NCBI GenBank assembly: GCA_900770285.1
Contig: CAAGJO010000023.1
Span: forward strand, 1-18,966
From: Oscillospiraceae bacterium
GTDB taxonomy: Bacteria > Bacillota > Clostridia > Oscillospirales > Ruminococcaceae
Reading direction: 5' to 3'
DNA: 18,966 nt
The notes under the pieces were generated by a model. It was not told the DNA's origin, made no database searches, and was given only the letters and a program-made list of their open reading frames with translations. This document shows, in pieces, positions 7,261-15,008 of this stretch. Position 1 is the first letter of the stretch; each line of letters opens with the position of its first letter. The position numbers and the translations under genes are program-made.

Positions 7261-9111
7261 TTAGTCAACGTCTGTAAAATCAGCGTCTACAACATCGTCA
7301 TTATTTCCAGCTGAACCTGCATTAGGATTGCTGTTCATATCAGGTGCAGGACCGCCTGCTGCCTGCTGTTGAGCTGCTGCCTGCTGATATACGTCAGTAG
7401 CGATCTTCTGGAATGTTTCTTCAAGATCATTATGCTTAGCCTTGATAGCTTCAATATCTGTACCCTTCAGAGCTTCTTTCAAAGCGTCAATCTTGCTCTG
7501 GCATTCGCTCTTTTTGTCAGCAGGTACCTTATCGCCAAATTCGCCCAAAGCTTTTTCTGCCTGGAATGCAAGCTGATCAGCATTATTTCTTGTGTCAACT
7601 TCTTCCTTCTTTTTAGCATCTTCTGAAGCAAATGCTTCTGCTTCCTTAACAGCTTTATCAATATCTTCCTTAGACATATTTGTTGAAGATGTAATTGTAA
7701 TATTCTGCTCTTTTCCTGTACCAAGATCCTTAGCTGAAACGTGTACGATACCGTTTGCATCAATATCAAATGTTACTTCAATCTGAGGAATACCTCTTGG
7801 AGCCGGAGCGATACCATCAAGACGGAACATGCCAAGCTGTTTGTTATCCTTAGCAAATTCACGTTCACCCTGAAGTACGTTAATATCAACTGCTGACTGA
7901 TTGTCTGCTGCTGTTGAGAATATCTGTGATTTCTTTGTAGGAATAGTTGTGTTTCTCTCGATGATCTTTGTGCAAACGCCGCCCATTGTTTCAAGTCCAA
8001 GTGACAATGGAGTTACATCGAGGAGGAGCAAACCGTCCTTAACGTCTCCGCCGAGTACGCCTCCCTGATATGCAGCGCCAAGTGCAACACATTCATCAGG
8101 ATTGATGCCCTTGAATGGTTCTTTGCCCATTGTCTTTTTAACTTCCTCCTGAACGGCAGGAATTCTTGAAGAACCGCCGACCATAAGAACCTTATTCAAA
8201 TCACTTGGTGTAAGACCGCTGTCTGAAAGTGCCTGACGAACCGGACCTAATGTTGATTCAACAAGGTCTGATGTCATTTCATTAAATTTAGCACGTGAAA
8301 GTGTAAGTTCAAGATGCTTTGGACCTGCAGCGTCTGCTGTTATAAATGGCAGGCTGATTGTTGTTGATGCTGTAGATGAAAGCTCAATCTTTGCCTTTTC
8401 AGCGGCTTCTTTAAGTCTTTGCATAGCCATCTTATCGTTTGAAAGGTCAACACCGTCTGACTTCTTGAATTCTTCAATCATCCAGTTGATAATTCTCTGA
8501 TCAAAGTCGTCGCCGCCAAGGTGGTTATTACCTGCTGTTGCAAGAACTTCTGTAACGCCGTCGCCCATTTCAATGATAGATACATCGAATGTACCGCCGC
8601 CTAAGTCATATACCATTACCTTCTGGTCTTCTTCTTTATCAATTCCGTATGAAAGTGCAGCTGCTGTAGGCTCGTTAATAATTCTTTTTACGCTAAGTCC
8701 TGCAATCTGACCTGCATCTTTAGTTGCCTGTCTCTGAGCATCAGTAAAGTAAGCAGGAACTGTAATAACAGCGTCTGTTACTGTTTCGCCAAGATAAGCC
8801 TCAGCGTCTGCTTTAAGTTTCTGAAGGATCATAGCTGAAATTTCCTGAGGAGTATATTCCTTGCCGCCCATTTTAGCCTTATAATCAGATCCCATGTGTC
8901 TCTTAATAGAAATTACTGTATTATCAAAGTTTGTAACTGCCTGTCTTTTAGCTACCTGACCAACAAGTCTGTCGCCGTTCTTTGAAACACCTACTACTGA
9001 AGGAGTAGTTCTTGCACCTTCGCTGTTAGGAATAACAACTGCTTCTCCGCCTTCCATAACTGCTACGCATGAATTTGTTGTACCAAGGTCAATACCAATA
9101 ATCTTACTCAT
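7261..9111 (-). CDS. dnaK: molecular chaperone DnaK (Hsp70)
   Basis: This 616-residue ATP-dependent chaperone is complete. The nucleotide-binding domain has the phosphate-1 motif GIDLGTTNSCVAVMEGG at the N-terminus, VYDLGGGTFDVSIIEMG in the middle and the adenosine motif VLMVGGSSRIPAVQ. The linker and start of the substrate-binding domain are DVTPLSLGLETMGG. The helical lid follows, then a Gln/Ala/Gly-rich tail ending DDVVDADFTDVD. The ATG is preceded by AAAGGAAG. It lies 57 nt after grpE in the usual Firmicutes order. No anomalies were seen. Confidence 0.99.
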   Translation of the reverse strand: MSKIIGIDLGTTNSCVAVMEGGEAVVIPNSEGARTTPSVVGVSKNGDRLVGQVAKRQAVTNFDNTVISIKRHMGSDYKAKMGGKEYTPQEISAMILQKLKADAEAYLGETVTDAVITVPAYFTDAQRQATKDAGQIAGLSVKRIINEPTAAALSYGIDKEEDQKVMVYDLGGGTFDVSIIEMGDGVTEVLATAGNNHLGGDDFDQRIINWMIEEFKKSDGVDLSNDKMAMQRLKEAAEKAKIELSSTASTTISLPFITADAAGPKHLELTLSRAKFNEMTSDLVESTLGPVRQALSDSGLTPSDLNKVLMVGGSSRIPAVQEEVKKTMGKEPFKGINPDECVALGAAYQGGVLGGDVKDGLLLLDVTPLSLGLETMGGVCTKIIERNTTIPTKKSQIFSTAADNQSAVDINVLQGEREFAKDNKQLGMFRLDGIAPAPRGIPQIEVTFDIDANGIVHVSAKDLGTGKEQNITITSSTNMSKEDIDKAVKEAEAFASEDAKKKEEVDTRNNADQLAFQAEKALGEFGDKVPADKKSECQSKIDALKEALKGTDIEAIKAKHNDLEETFQKIATDVYQQAAAQQQAAGGPAPDMNSNPNAGSAGNNDDVVDADFTDVD

Positions 9112-9168
9112 AAGTCATTCTTCCTTTCAATATTTAATTACTATTATATAAAATAACTTTTGACTGTG

Positions 9169-9780
9169 TTAAGGATTTGCAACGACAACCATTGCATATC
9201 TTATTACCTTATCTCCTATCTTATAACCCTTTTGGAAAGTCTGTGCGACTACATTTTCTCCAAGCTCAGGATCCTCAATCTGATTGACTGCATTTGCAAT
9301 ATTAGGATCAAAGGTTTCTCCAACCGGATCGATTGCCTCAACATTAAGCTTTTTGAGGACTTCCATAAACTGTTTGAAAATCATTTCAACGCCCGACTTA
9401 TATTTCTCATCGGTAGTTTCCGTATCAAGGGCTCTTTCAAAATTATCGATTACAGAAAGAATCTCCTTAACAGCATTTCCTGTTGCTGTATCTGTAATCT
9501 CCAGTCTTTCCTTTGCTGAACGTTTTCTGAAGTTATCATATTCAGCCATAAGTCTTAAATACTTATCTTTAGTTTCCTTCAGTTCCGCCTCAAGCTTTTC
9601 TTCTTTTGTAGGTTCTTTTTTCTTTTTTTCTTCTTTTTCCTTGTCATCCCTTTTGCTGTCTTCTGTTTTGTTCTCTTCAGGAGCCTGTTCTGCTTCTGTT
9701 TCGCATTGTTCCTGTTCTTTCTCTATTTCTTTTTCTTTGTTTTCCAATTTGTTACGCCTGCCTTTCCTTTTATTCTTCAT
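9169..9780 (-). CDS. grpE: nucleotide exchange factor GrpE
   Basis: This protein of about 203 residues releases ADP from DnaK. The first 80 or so residues are strongly charged (Lys/Glu runs), then comes the GrpE coiled-coil motif (LRLMAEYDNFRKRSAKER) and the C-terminal beta domain (NVVAQTFQKGYKIGDKVIRYAMVVVANP). The start is ambiguous. ATG codons at 9798, 9789, 9786 and 9780 overlap the end of hrcA and lack a clear SD, while TTG at 9747 has AAGGAAAGGCAGG upstream. The frame stays open to 9894, but that part is inside hrcA and is not GrpE-like. I chose 9780, which overlaps hrcA by 11 nt; the TTG would give 192 residues. Confidence 0.95.
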   Translation of the reverse strand: MKNKRKGRRNKLENKEKEIEKEQEQCETEAEQAPEENKTEDSKRDDKEKEEKKKKEPTKEEKLEAELKETKDKYLRLMAEYDNFRKRSAKERLEITDTATGNAVKEILSVIDNFERALDTETTDEKYKSGVEMIFKQFMEVLKKLNVEAIDPVGETFDPNIANAVNQIEDPELGENVVAQTFQKGYKIGDKVIRYAMVVVANP

Positions 9781-10786
9781 CTTCATCATCTCTTTCATCC
9801 AGTAAATCTGTAATTCTGTTTGAAAAATATTTAAGATAAGGAATAAACTTTGAATAGTTAAGTCGCATTGGACCGATAAGTCCAAGTGAACCAACGTTTT
9901 TGCCCTTTCTTGAAATCGGTGCTGAAATAAACGAGGAATTATGAATTACAAATTCATCATTTTCAGGGGAAAACATAACGTGTAAATCGCTAAACGTATC
10001 ATTTATCAGCTTTGTAATCTCTTCTTTGTTGTCCAAAAAACTTATAATCTCATTTTGATTAAAATCTTTGCAGGCAAGAAGATTTTTTGCTCCGCTTATG
10101 TCAACATCCTGTTCCTTAAACTCCTTTGAAAGTTTCATAATTTCCAGAACCAATGGTGAAAGGGTCATCATGTATGTGCCCAGTGCCGTTTTTATATTGT
10201 CAAAGAATTCATCAGATATTTCATCAAGAGGCATGCCCTGCAAATTTTCTCTGAGAAAATTATCAAAAAACTCAAGCTGTTCATTAGTAATATCAAATTC
10301 AAGTCTGCAGGTCTTATTTTTAATAGAGCCGTTTGAAGTAATCATAAGTATAACGAACATCCGCTTGCCCGTAGGAATCACTTCTACTTTTGAAATAAGT
10401 GAAAACTTTGGTTCGGAATGCGCCACGACTGTTGCACATTGTGTCAGCTCAGACAAAGCCATAGACGCAGACTGTACGATCTGTTCGTCAGTAACCGCAT
10501 TATCAGGAATAAGAGAATCAATATGTTTTTTCTCTTCATCGGTTAACGGGTCAACCTGCATTATCTGGTCAATATATATTCTGAAGCCGTTATAGGTAGG
10601 AATTCTTCCTGCCGATGTATGAGGCTGTTCAAGATATCCCTGCTTTTCAAGCTCGGCCATCTCATTTCTTATTGTGGCAGATGATGCCTTAACGCTTTTC
10701 ATTACTGTTTTTGAACCAACCGGATCTCCTGTAACAATATATTCCTCAACAACAGCTGCAAGAATCTTCAGCTTTCGGTCATCCAT
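9770..10786 (-). CDS. hrcA: heat-inducible transcription repressor HrcA
   Basis: This 338-residue repressor binds CIRCE operators and is kept active by GroEL in the Bacillus model. The N-terminal winged helix is clear (DDRKLKILAAVVEEYIVTGD, GSKTVMKS, SSATIRNEMAELEKQGYLEQ, TSAGRIPT), followed by the long HrcA effector/dimerisation domain and LGLIGPMRLNYSKFIPYL near the end. A GTG at 10795 is in frame, but it is part of the SD AGAGGTGA, so the ATG at 10786 is the better start. It is the first gene of the operon and autoregulated through the CIRCE sites in its leader. The acidic C-terminus (ERDDEDEE) overlaps the start of grpE. Confidence 0.97.
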   Translation of the reverse strand: MDDRKLKILAAVVEEYIVTGDPVGSKTVMKSVKASSATIRNEMAELEKQGYLEQPHTSAGRIPTYNGFRIYIDQIMQVDPLTDEEKKHIDSLIPDNAVTDEQIVQSASMALSELTQCATVVAHSEPKFSLISKVEVIPTGKRMFVILMITSNGSIKNKTCRLEFDITNEQLEFFDNFLRENLQGMPLDEISDEFFDNIKTALGTYMMTLSPLVLEIMKLSKEFKEQDVDISGAKNLLACKDFNQNEIISFLDNKEEITKLINDTFSDLHVMFSPENDEFVIHNSSFISAPISRKGKNVGSLGLIGPMRLNYSKFIPYLKYFSNRITDLLDERDDEDEE

Positions 10787-10818
10787 CTGTCTCACCTCTT
10801 AAATGACCTTATTTTCCG

Positions 10819-10845
10819 TTAGCACTATACGCTTTTGAGTGTTAG
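10819..10845 (-). promoter_or_regulatory. degenerate second CIRCE element
   Basis: TTAGCACTA (10819-10827), a 9-nt spacer and GAGTGTTAG (10837-10845) match the CIRCE consensus at 8 of 9 and 7 of 9 positions. It overlaps the perfect CIRCE by 4 nt and lies between it and hrcA. It could be a weak second HrcA site or a decayed duplicate. Confidence 0.6.
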
Positions 10846-10868
10846 CACTCTTTATCCTCGAGTGCTAA
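10842..10868 (-). promoter_or_regulatory. CIRCE operator (HrcA binding site), perfect consensus
   Basis: TTAGCACTC (10842-10850), nine spacer bases, then GAGTGCTAA (10860-10868) match the CIRCE consensus without a mismatch. The element starts 4 nt downstream of the -10 hexamer of the hrcA promoter, around the expected transcription start, and about 55 nt before the hrcA ATG. This is the classical autoregulatory arrangement. Confidence 0.97.
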
Positions 10869-10872
10869 ATAT

Positions 10873-10901
10873 ATTCTATATCATTTTTTTCAAATTGTCA
10901 A
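10873..10901 (-). promoter_or_regulatory. sigma-A promoter of hrcA-grpE-dnaK-dnaJ
   Basis: On the minus strand TTGACA (10896-10901) and TAGAAT (10873-10878) are 17 nt apart, placing transcription start within or at the edge of the perfect CIRCE. Repression by HrcA on a housekeeping promoter is the expected control. Confidence 0.92.
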
Positions 10902-11110
10902 TACTTTGCGATATATTTTTTCACTAAACTTAAAATATATTTTTTCCTGTTTTTTGTGCAAAGATACATCATTGCCAAAAACCTATTTTTTTCAGCATGA
11001 ACAAACCCCCGAAAAGCCGTATTTTTTGTGATTTTTATTGTTATCAAATTTATCCAATTAAAATAATATATCATAATTTTGGCTATTCTGTTGTGACTTT
11101 GCACAAGCTG
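10902..11110. other. AT-rich intergenic stretch between divergent hrcA and NlpC/P60 genes
   Basis: No convincing gene is present. The stretch contains a direct repeat of ATATATTTTTTC (about 10911 and 10936). It also holds the left arm of a 10-bp inverted repeat, TTGTGCAAAG at 10954-10963, whose partner CTTTGCACAA is at 11097-11106. A minus-strand open frame of 68 codons here lacks an SD and runs into the hrcA -35 region, so I do not call it. Confidence 0.5.
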
Positions 11111-11127
11111 GTTACAAACTAATTACA
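11111..11127 (-). promoter_or_regulatory. WalR-like box upstream of the NlpC/P60 gene
   Basis: Read on the minus strand the sequence is TGTAAT-N5-TGTAAC, an exact match to the known WalR (YycF) consensus TGTWAH-N5-TGTWAH. WalR controls peptidoglycan hydrolase genes in Bacillus and Staphylococcus, and the gene downstream is one. The plus-strand reading has related TTACAA copies at 11112, 11123 and 11132. Whether the host has WalRK cannot be seen in this window. Confidence 0.5.
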
Positions 11128-11149
11128 AATCTTACAACAGTGATACAAT
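11122..11149 (+). promoter_or_regulatory. candidate promoter of the NlpC/P60 gene
   Basis: ATTACA (11122-11127) and TACAAT (11144-11149) are 16 nt apart; the -35 overlaps one half of the WalR-like box. A second option is TACAAA-N17-TATCAT (11165-11193), with a weak -35. Neither is strong, as would be expected for a regulated promoter. Confidence 0.4.
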
Positions 11150-11217
11150 ATTTTTTTAAAAGACTACAAATTTATTAAGAAATATGTTATCATATTAGTA
11201 ACAAACACAACGAAAGG

Positions 11218-12255
11218 GTGATTGATATTTTTAAGCAGAAAATTATTTCTACAGCAATAGCATGTGCAATCACATTAACAGGTGCTGTAGGATTTATGAC
11301 GTCAACTGATTCAGACACCAATACTTCTATTATAAATGCAAGTGCTGCTGCAAATATTGCAAAACCATCAGTATCTATTGATTATTGCCATGGTGACAAA
11401 ATTCAGATTAAAATTAACAATATCTCAAAATACTCTTCATCTACAAAATTTAATGTATATGTAAACAATGTAATTTCAAAAGCAAATGTTACTAAAAAAG
11501 ATATTTTAAAAACAAGCAACGGAAGAATTGATGTTTACCGCAATGGTAAATATTATCTTTCGCCGAATAAAACATATAATCTGAAAGTTGTTGCAGTAAA
11601 CGGAAAATCAAAGTCATCTGCAGCAAGCCTGAAAGCAAAAACTGCTGCTGTTACATACTATGACATAAAAAAAGGCGCACAGCTTTATAAACTTAAAAAC
11701 GGAAAAGCTGTAAAAGCATCAAAGCTTTCTGCCGGAATAGTTGAAACAGGTATCCGTGTTACCGGAAAAGGAGTTAACGTTGCCGGTAAAATTCCTTCAA
11801 AGTATCCCCCAAAATATGTTAAAATTACAGCCGGCAAATATAAAGGAATGCTTATTAAAACATCTGATAGCAAAGCTTTCCGCATTACAAAAGCTACATA
11901 TAAAGCACGTATTGTTTCGGATTATGGAGCAAGCATGAACGGCGGACGCTATGTCTGGGGCGGTTCAAGCTACAGAGCCACCGACTGCTCTGGTCTTGTG
12001 ATGCTTTCATATGCACAGGTTGGCATATCACTTCCGCACAACGCTGCTTCAATGGCACATTACGGAAAATCAGTAAGCAGATCAAGCATGAAACCCGGGG
12101 ATATAATTGTTATGAACGGCGGAAGTCACGTTGGAATGTATGTAGGCAACAACAAATTTGTTCATGCAATGAATTCATACGACGGCATAAAGGTTCAATC
12201 GGTATCAAATCTTCAGTATTACAGTATTAACACTATAAGAAGAATTATTTATTAA
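11218..12255 (+). CDS. secreted NlpC/P60 family cell-wall endopeptidase
   Basis: This protein of about 345 residues probably cleaves peptidoglycan stem peptides outside the cell. Residues 1 to about 44 form a signal peptide (KQK, hydrophobic core, NASAAA). Residues about 50-140 look like a fibronectin-III-like beta domain (not certain), about 145-225 like an SH3-type domain, and 230-345 are NlpC/P60. The catalytic triad candidates are Cys257 in TDCSGL, His304 in GSHVGMYVG and His316 in FVHAMN. The start is unclear. GTG at 11218 directly abuts AAAGG, and no ATG occurs until codon 27, past the signal-peptide core. An ATT at 11227 would have ideal SD spacing. The gene is monocistronic, with a WalR-like box before it and a terminator after it. 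Confidence 0.93.
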   Translation: MIDIFKQKIISTAIACAITLTGAVGFMTSTDSDTNTSIINASAAANIAKPSVSIDYCHGDKIQIKINNISKYSSSTKFNVYVNNVISKANVTKKDILKTSNGRIDVYRNGKYYLSPNKTYNLKVVAVNGKSKSSAASLKAKTAAVTYYDIKKGAQLYKLKNGKAVKASKLSAGIVETGIRVTGKGVNVAGKIPSKYPPKYVKITAGKYKGMLIKTSDSKAFRITKATYKARIVSDYGASMNGGRYVWGGSSYRATDCSGLVMLSYAQVGISLPHNAASMAHYGKSVSRSSMKPGDIIVMNGGSHVGMYVGNNKFVHAMNSYDGIKVQSVSNLQYYSINTIRRIIY

Positions 12256-12266
12256 TATGTATATAA

Positions 12267-12296
12267 GGCTGCTGCATTTTGCATCAGCCTTTTTTT
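12267..12296 (+). terminator. rho-independent terminator of the NlpC/P60 gene
   Basis: GGCTG-C-TGCA (12267-12276) pairs with TGCA-T-CAGCC (12280-12289) around a TTT loop with one C/T mismatch, followed by seven T (12290-12296). It starts 11 nt beyond the stop codon. Confidence 0.93.
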
Positions 12297-12323
12297 ATGC
12301 TTGAAAAAATCAGATTCTGCCTT

Positions 12324-12401
12324 ATACACCGTGAAACTTCAGTATTGTAAAAGGAATAATGGTACTGCGGGTACACTATCAATACTAAGACAATGGTGTA
12401 T
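12324..12401 (+). other. potentially structured intergenic element (unknown)
   Basis: Nested complementary segments predict a long hairpin. ATACACC (12324-12330) pairs with GGTGTAT (12395-12401). After a 6x5 internal loop, CTT-c-AGTATTG (12337-12347) pairs with CAATACTAAG (12380-12389), 10 pairs with one bulge. The apical region holds GTAC-TGCGG-GTAC (12362-12374). It lies after the NlpC/P60 terminator and well before the glgP promoter, so neither neighbour accounts for it. A possible promoter TTGAAA-N16-TATACA (12301-12328) precedes or overlaps it. It could be a small RNA, an operator or a decayed element. Confidence 0.4.
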
Positions 12402-12436
12402 TTATCTAAAAAAATGACTGCTATTTCAATTTACTA

Positions 12437-12463
12437 TGTTTAAGTATATGAATAATTTAAACA
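12437..12463. promoter_or_regulatory. palindrome upstream of the glgP promoter
   Basis: TGTTTAA (12437-12443) and TTAAACA (12457-12463) are perfect complements with centres 20 nt apart, about two helical turns. The site ends 25 nt before the -35 of the glgP promoter. It could bind a dimeric regulator; no known family is assigned. Confidence 0.35.
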
Positions 12464-12488
12464 CAGGTTGTTTATTGGTTTTACTTTC

Positions 12489-12517
12489 TTGACAATCATA
12501 AAAAATTGCCATATAAT
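12489..12517 (+). promoter_or_regulatory. sigma-A promoter of glycogen phosphorylase
   Basis: TTGACA (12489-12494) and TATAAT (12512-12517) are both perfect consensus hexamers with a 17-nt spacer. This predicts strong expression with a leader of about 45 nt, unless it is repressed. Confidence 0.93.
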
Positions 12518-12569
12518 TTATTTATAGACTATTTGTTTATAAAAATTATAGTTGGAGGTGCTTTCTAAT

Positions 12570-14990
12570 ATGTTAAAGTCCAGTAGAAACGAGAAAAAAG
12601 CAATTATCACTAAGAAAGATCTGAAAGAACAGTTTGTCAATGTCTTGAATAATGACTTTCAGACTACTCCTAACGACGCATCAGACAAGGAAGTTTTTGA
12701 GGCACTAACAAAAATTGTTGTTGGATTACTTAAATCAAAAAGACGTGCTTTTACAACAAAAACAAATTCAGAAGGCAAAAAGAAGATTTATTACCTTTCA
12801 ATGGAATTTCTTATGGGACGTTCATTGAAAACCAGTCTTTATAATTTGGAAATTGTTGATGAGGCAACATCCGTATTAAAGGATTTCGGAATTTCAATTA
12901 ACAGCATATATGAGCAGGAACCTGACGCAGGATTGGGCAACGGCGGTCTTGGAAGACTTGCTGCTTGCTATCTCGACGGTCTTGCAGCTCAGGGTTACCA
13001 TGCAACAGGTTATTCCATCTGTTATGAATTTGGTATTTTTAAACAAAAGCTGGAAGACGGATGGCAGACTGAATTACCTGATAACTGGCTTCCCGGCGGT
13101 TCAGCATGGCTTGTTCCTGCACCGACAAGTTCTATTGAAATTAAGTTTGACGGTGACCTCCATGAATATTGGGATAATCAGTATCATTGCGTAAAGCTTG
13201 AAAACTACACATCTGTAATGGCTGTTCCTTATGATCTTTTTGTTTCCGGATATAATTCTGAGGCTGTTTCAAAACTAAGACTTTGGAAAGCAGAATGCCC
13301 TTCATTTGATATGAATATGTTTAACAAGGGTGACTATTCAAAGGCTTTGGGAAGAAACATTATTTCTCAAGCTATCACAAAAGTACTTTATCCTAACGAT
13401 AATCATGCGGAAGGTAAATCGCTACGTTTAAGACAGCAATATTTCCTTTGTGCAGCTTCAATCGGCGATATTGTAAACAAACATATGAGCGTTTACGGCA
13501 CATTGGACAATCTTCACGAAAAGGTTGCTATTCATATTAACGACACTCACCCAACTCTCGCTATTCCTGAACTTATGAGAGTTCTCCTTGATGACTGCGG
13601 CTATTCATGGGACAAAGCCTGGCATATTGTTACAAACACTTTTGCATATACAAATCATACTGTAATGCCTGAAGCTTTGGAGAAATGGGACTGCAATCTT
13701 ATAAAGAGTGTCATTCCGCGTATTTTCTCAATTATCGTTGAGATTAATGAACGTTACTGCCATGACCTCTGGGAAAGATATCAGGATCATGAAAAGGTTT
13801 CAAGAATGTCAATTATTGAAAACAACATGGTTAAAATGGCAACTCTCTGCGTTCATGCTTCACACAGCGTTAACGGCGTTGCAAAGATTCATTCCGAAAT
13901 CATCAAGAGAGAAACATTCAAGGACGAATATAATGATACACCTACAAAGTTCAAGAATGTTACAAACGGTATTGCATACAGAAGATGGCTGTATCAATCC
14001 AATGAAGGTCTTACAGATCTTTTGAAAGACAAAATCGGCGACGGATTCCTCAAGGATGCATCCGAGCTTAAGAAACTAGCAGTATTCCAGAACGATGATT
14101 ATGTTCTTGACCGCCTTGCAAAGATTAAAGATGAGAACAAAAAGAATTTTGCAAAGTATGTTAAAAATCAGTATGGCGTAACCCTTAACACTGATTCTAT
14201 TTTTGATGTTCAGGTAAAACGTCTCCACGAATATAAGCGTCAGCAGCTTAATGCTTTGAATATCATTGCACAGTACAATTACCTCAAAGCAAATCCTGAT
14301 GCTGATTTTGTGCCAAAGACATATATCTTTGCTGCAAAGGCTGCACCGGGATACTATATGGCTAAGCAGATTATCAAACTTATCTGGAATATTTCCGAAG
14401 AACTTAAAAAGGACAAAAAGCTCAACGAAAAGCTTAATGTTATTTTCCTTGAAGATTATAATGTATCTCTTTCTGAAATCCTTATGCCGGCAGCAAATAT
14501 TTCCGAACAGATTTCTCTTGCAGGAACTGAGGCATCAGGTACAGGAAATATGAAGCTTATGATAAATGGTGCTATCACACTGGGTACTATGGACGGTGCA
14601 AATGTTGAAATTCACGAGGCTGTAGGCGATGACAATATTATCATCTTCGGCATGAGCGTAGATCAGGTCAATGCTTCCAAAGTAGGATATCATCCTATAA
14701 ATATCTACAATTCAAATGATGTAGTTAAGGAAGCCATTGACAGAATGCAGTACGGTATCAACGGTGAGAAATTTGACGAGATAGCAAATTCTCTCAAGAA
14801 TTCCGATACCTATATGGCACTTGCCGACTTTGACTCATATCAACAGGCACAGGCTAAAGCTTCAGAGCTTTATAAAGATCAGCGCAAGTGGAATCAAATG
14901 TCTCTTGCAAACATTGCAGGCGCCGGAATATTCTCAGCTGACCGTGCTGTTAATGAATATGCCCGTGACATCTGGGGACTTACTAAATAA
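12570..14990 (+). CDS. glgP: glycogen/starch/maltodextrin phosphorylase
   Basis: This 806-residue enzyme removes glucose units from alpha-1,4-glucans with phosphate, giving glucose-1-phosphate. Family landmarks are the EPDAGLGNGGLGRLAACYLDG stretch (Asn124 in GNGG), INDTHPTLAIPELMR, NTFAYTNHTVMPEALEKW, KRLHEYKRQQLN, and the pyridoxal-phosphate motif GTGNMK with Lys662. Length matches bacterial GlgP/MalP. I chose the ATG at 12570 because GGAGGTG lies 9 nt upstream; the frame opens six codons earlier at a TTG that is next to the SD itself. The gene has its own strong promoter and terminator and no glycogen genes beside it, so it is monocistronic. GlgP against MalP cannot be told by eye. Confidence 0.97.
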   Translation: MLKSSRNEKKAIITKKDLKEQFVNVLNNDFQTTPNDASDKEVFEALTKIVVGLLKSKRRAFTTKTNSEGKKKIYYLSMEFLMGRSLKTSLYNLEIVDEATSVLKDFGISINSIYEQEPDAGLGNGGLGRLAACYLDGLAAQGYHATGYSICYEFGIFKQKLEDGWQTELPDNWLPGGSAWLVPAPTSSIEIKFDGDLHEYWDNQYHCVKLENYTSVMAVPYDLFVSGYNSEAVSKLRLWKAECPSFDMNMFNKGDYSKALGRNIISQAITKVLYPNDNHAEGKSLRLRQQYFLCAASIGDIVNKHMSVYGTLDNLHEKVAIHINDTHPTLAIPELMRVLLDDCGYSWDKAWHIVTNTFAYTNHTVMPEALEKWDCNLIKSVIPRIFSIIVEINERYCHDLWERYQDHEKVSRMSIIENNMVKMATLCVHASHSVNGVAKIHSEIIKRETFKDEYNDTPTKFKNVTNGIAYRRWLYQSNEGLTDLLKDKIGDGFLKDASELKKLAVFQNDDYVLDRLAKIKDENKKNFAKYVKNQYGVTLNTDSIFDVQVKRLHEYKRQQLNALNIIAQYNYLKANPDADFVPKTYIFAAKAAPGYYMAKQIIKLIWNISEELKKDKKLNEKLNVIFLEDYNVSLSEILMPAANISEQISLAGTEASGTGNMKLMINGAITLGTMDGANVEIHEAVGDDNIIIFGMSVDQVNASKVGYHPINIYNSNDVVKEAIDRMQYGINGEKFDEIANSLKNSDTYMALADFDSYQQAQAKASELYKDQRKWNQMSLANIAGAGIFSADRAVNEYARDIWGLTK

Positions 14991-15008
14991 TAAATAAATC
15001 TGTATATG

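Noticed and set aside
9284..9805. 173-codon plus-strand Ser/Phe-rich frame
   Set aside because: It is the antisense shadow of the charged grpE coding sequence, with no ribosome binding site or family features.
9781..9894. N-terminal extension of GrpE up to 9894
   Set aside because: It lies inside hrcA in another frame, contains hydrophobic residues unlike GrpE, and has no SD.
10898..11104. 68-codon minus-strand open frame in the hrcA/NlpC gap
   Set aside because: It starts at a GTG without an SD, has AT-driven composition (Ile/Lys/Tyr rich) and runs into the -35 region of the hrcA promoter.
12356..12390. Tiny open frames after AAAAGGA in the nlpC-glgP gap
   Set aside because: The 9-codon frame starts 3 nt after the SD-like bases, and the 16-codon frame nearby has no SD; nothing supports translation over the folded-structure explanation.
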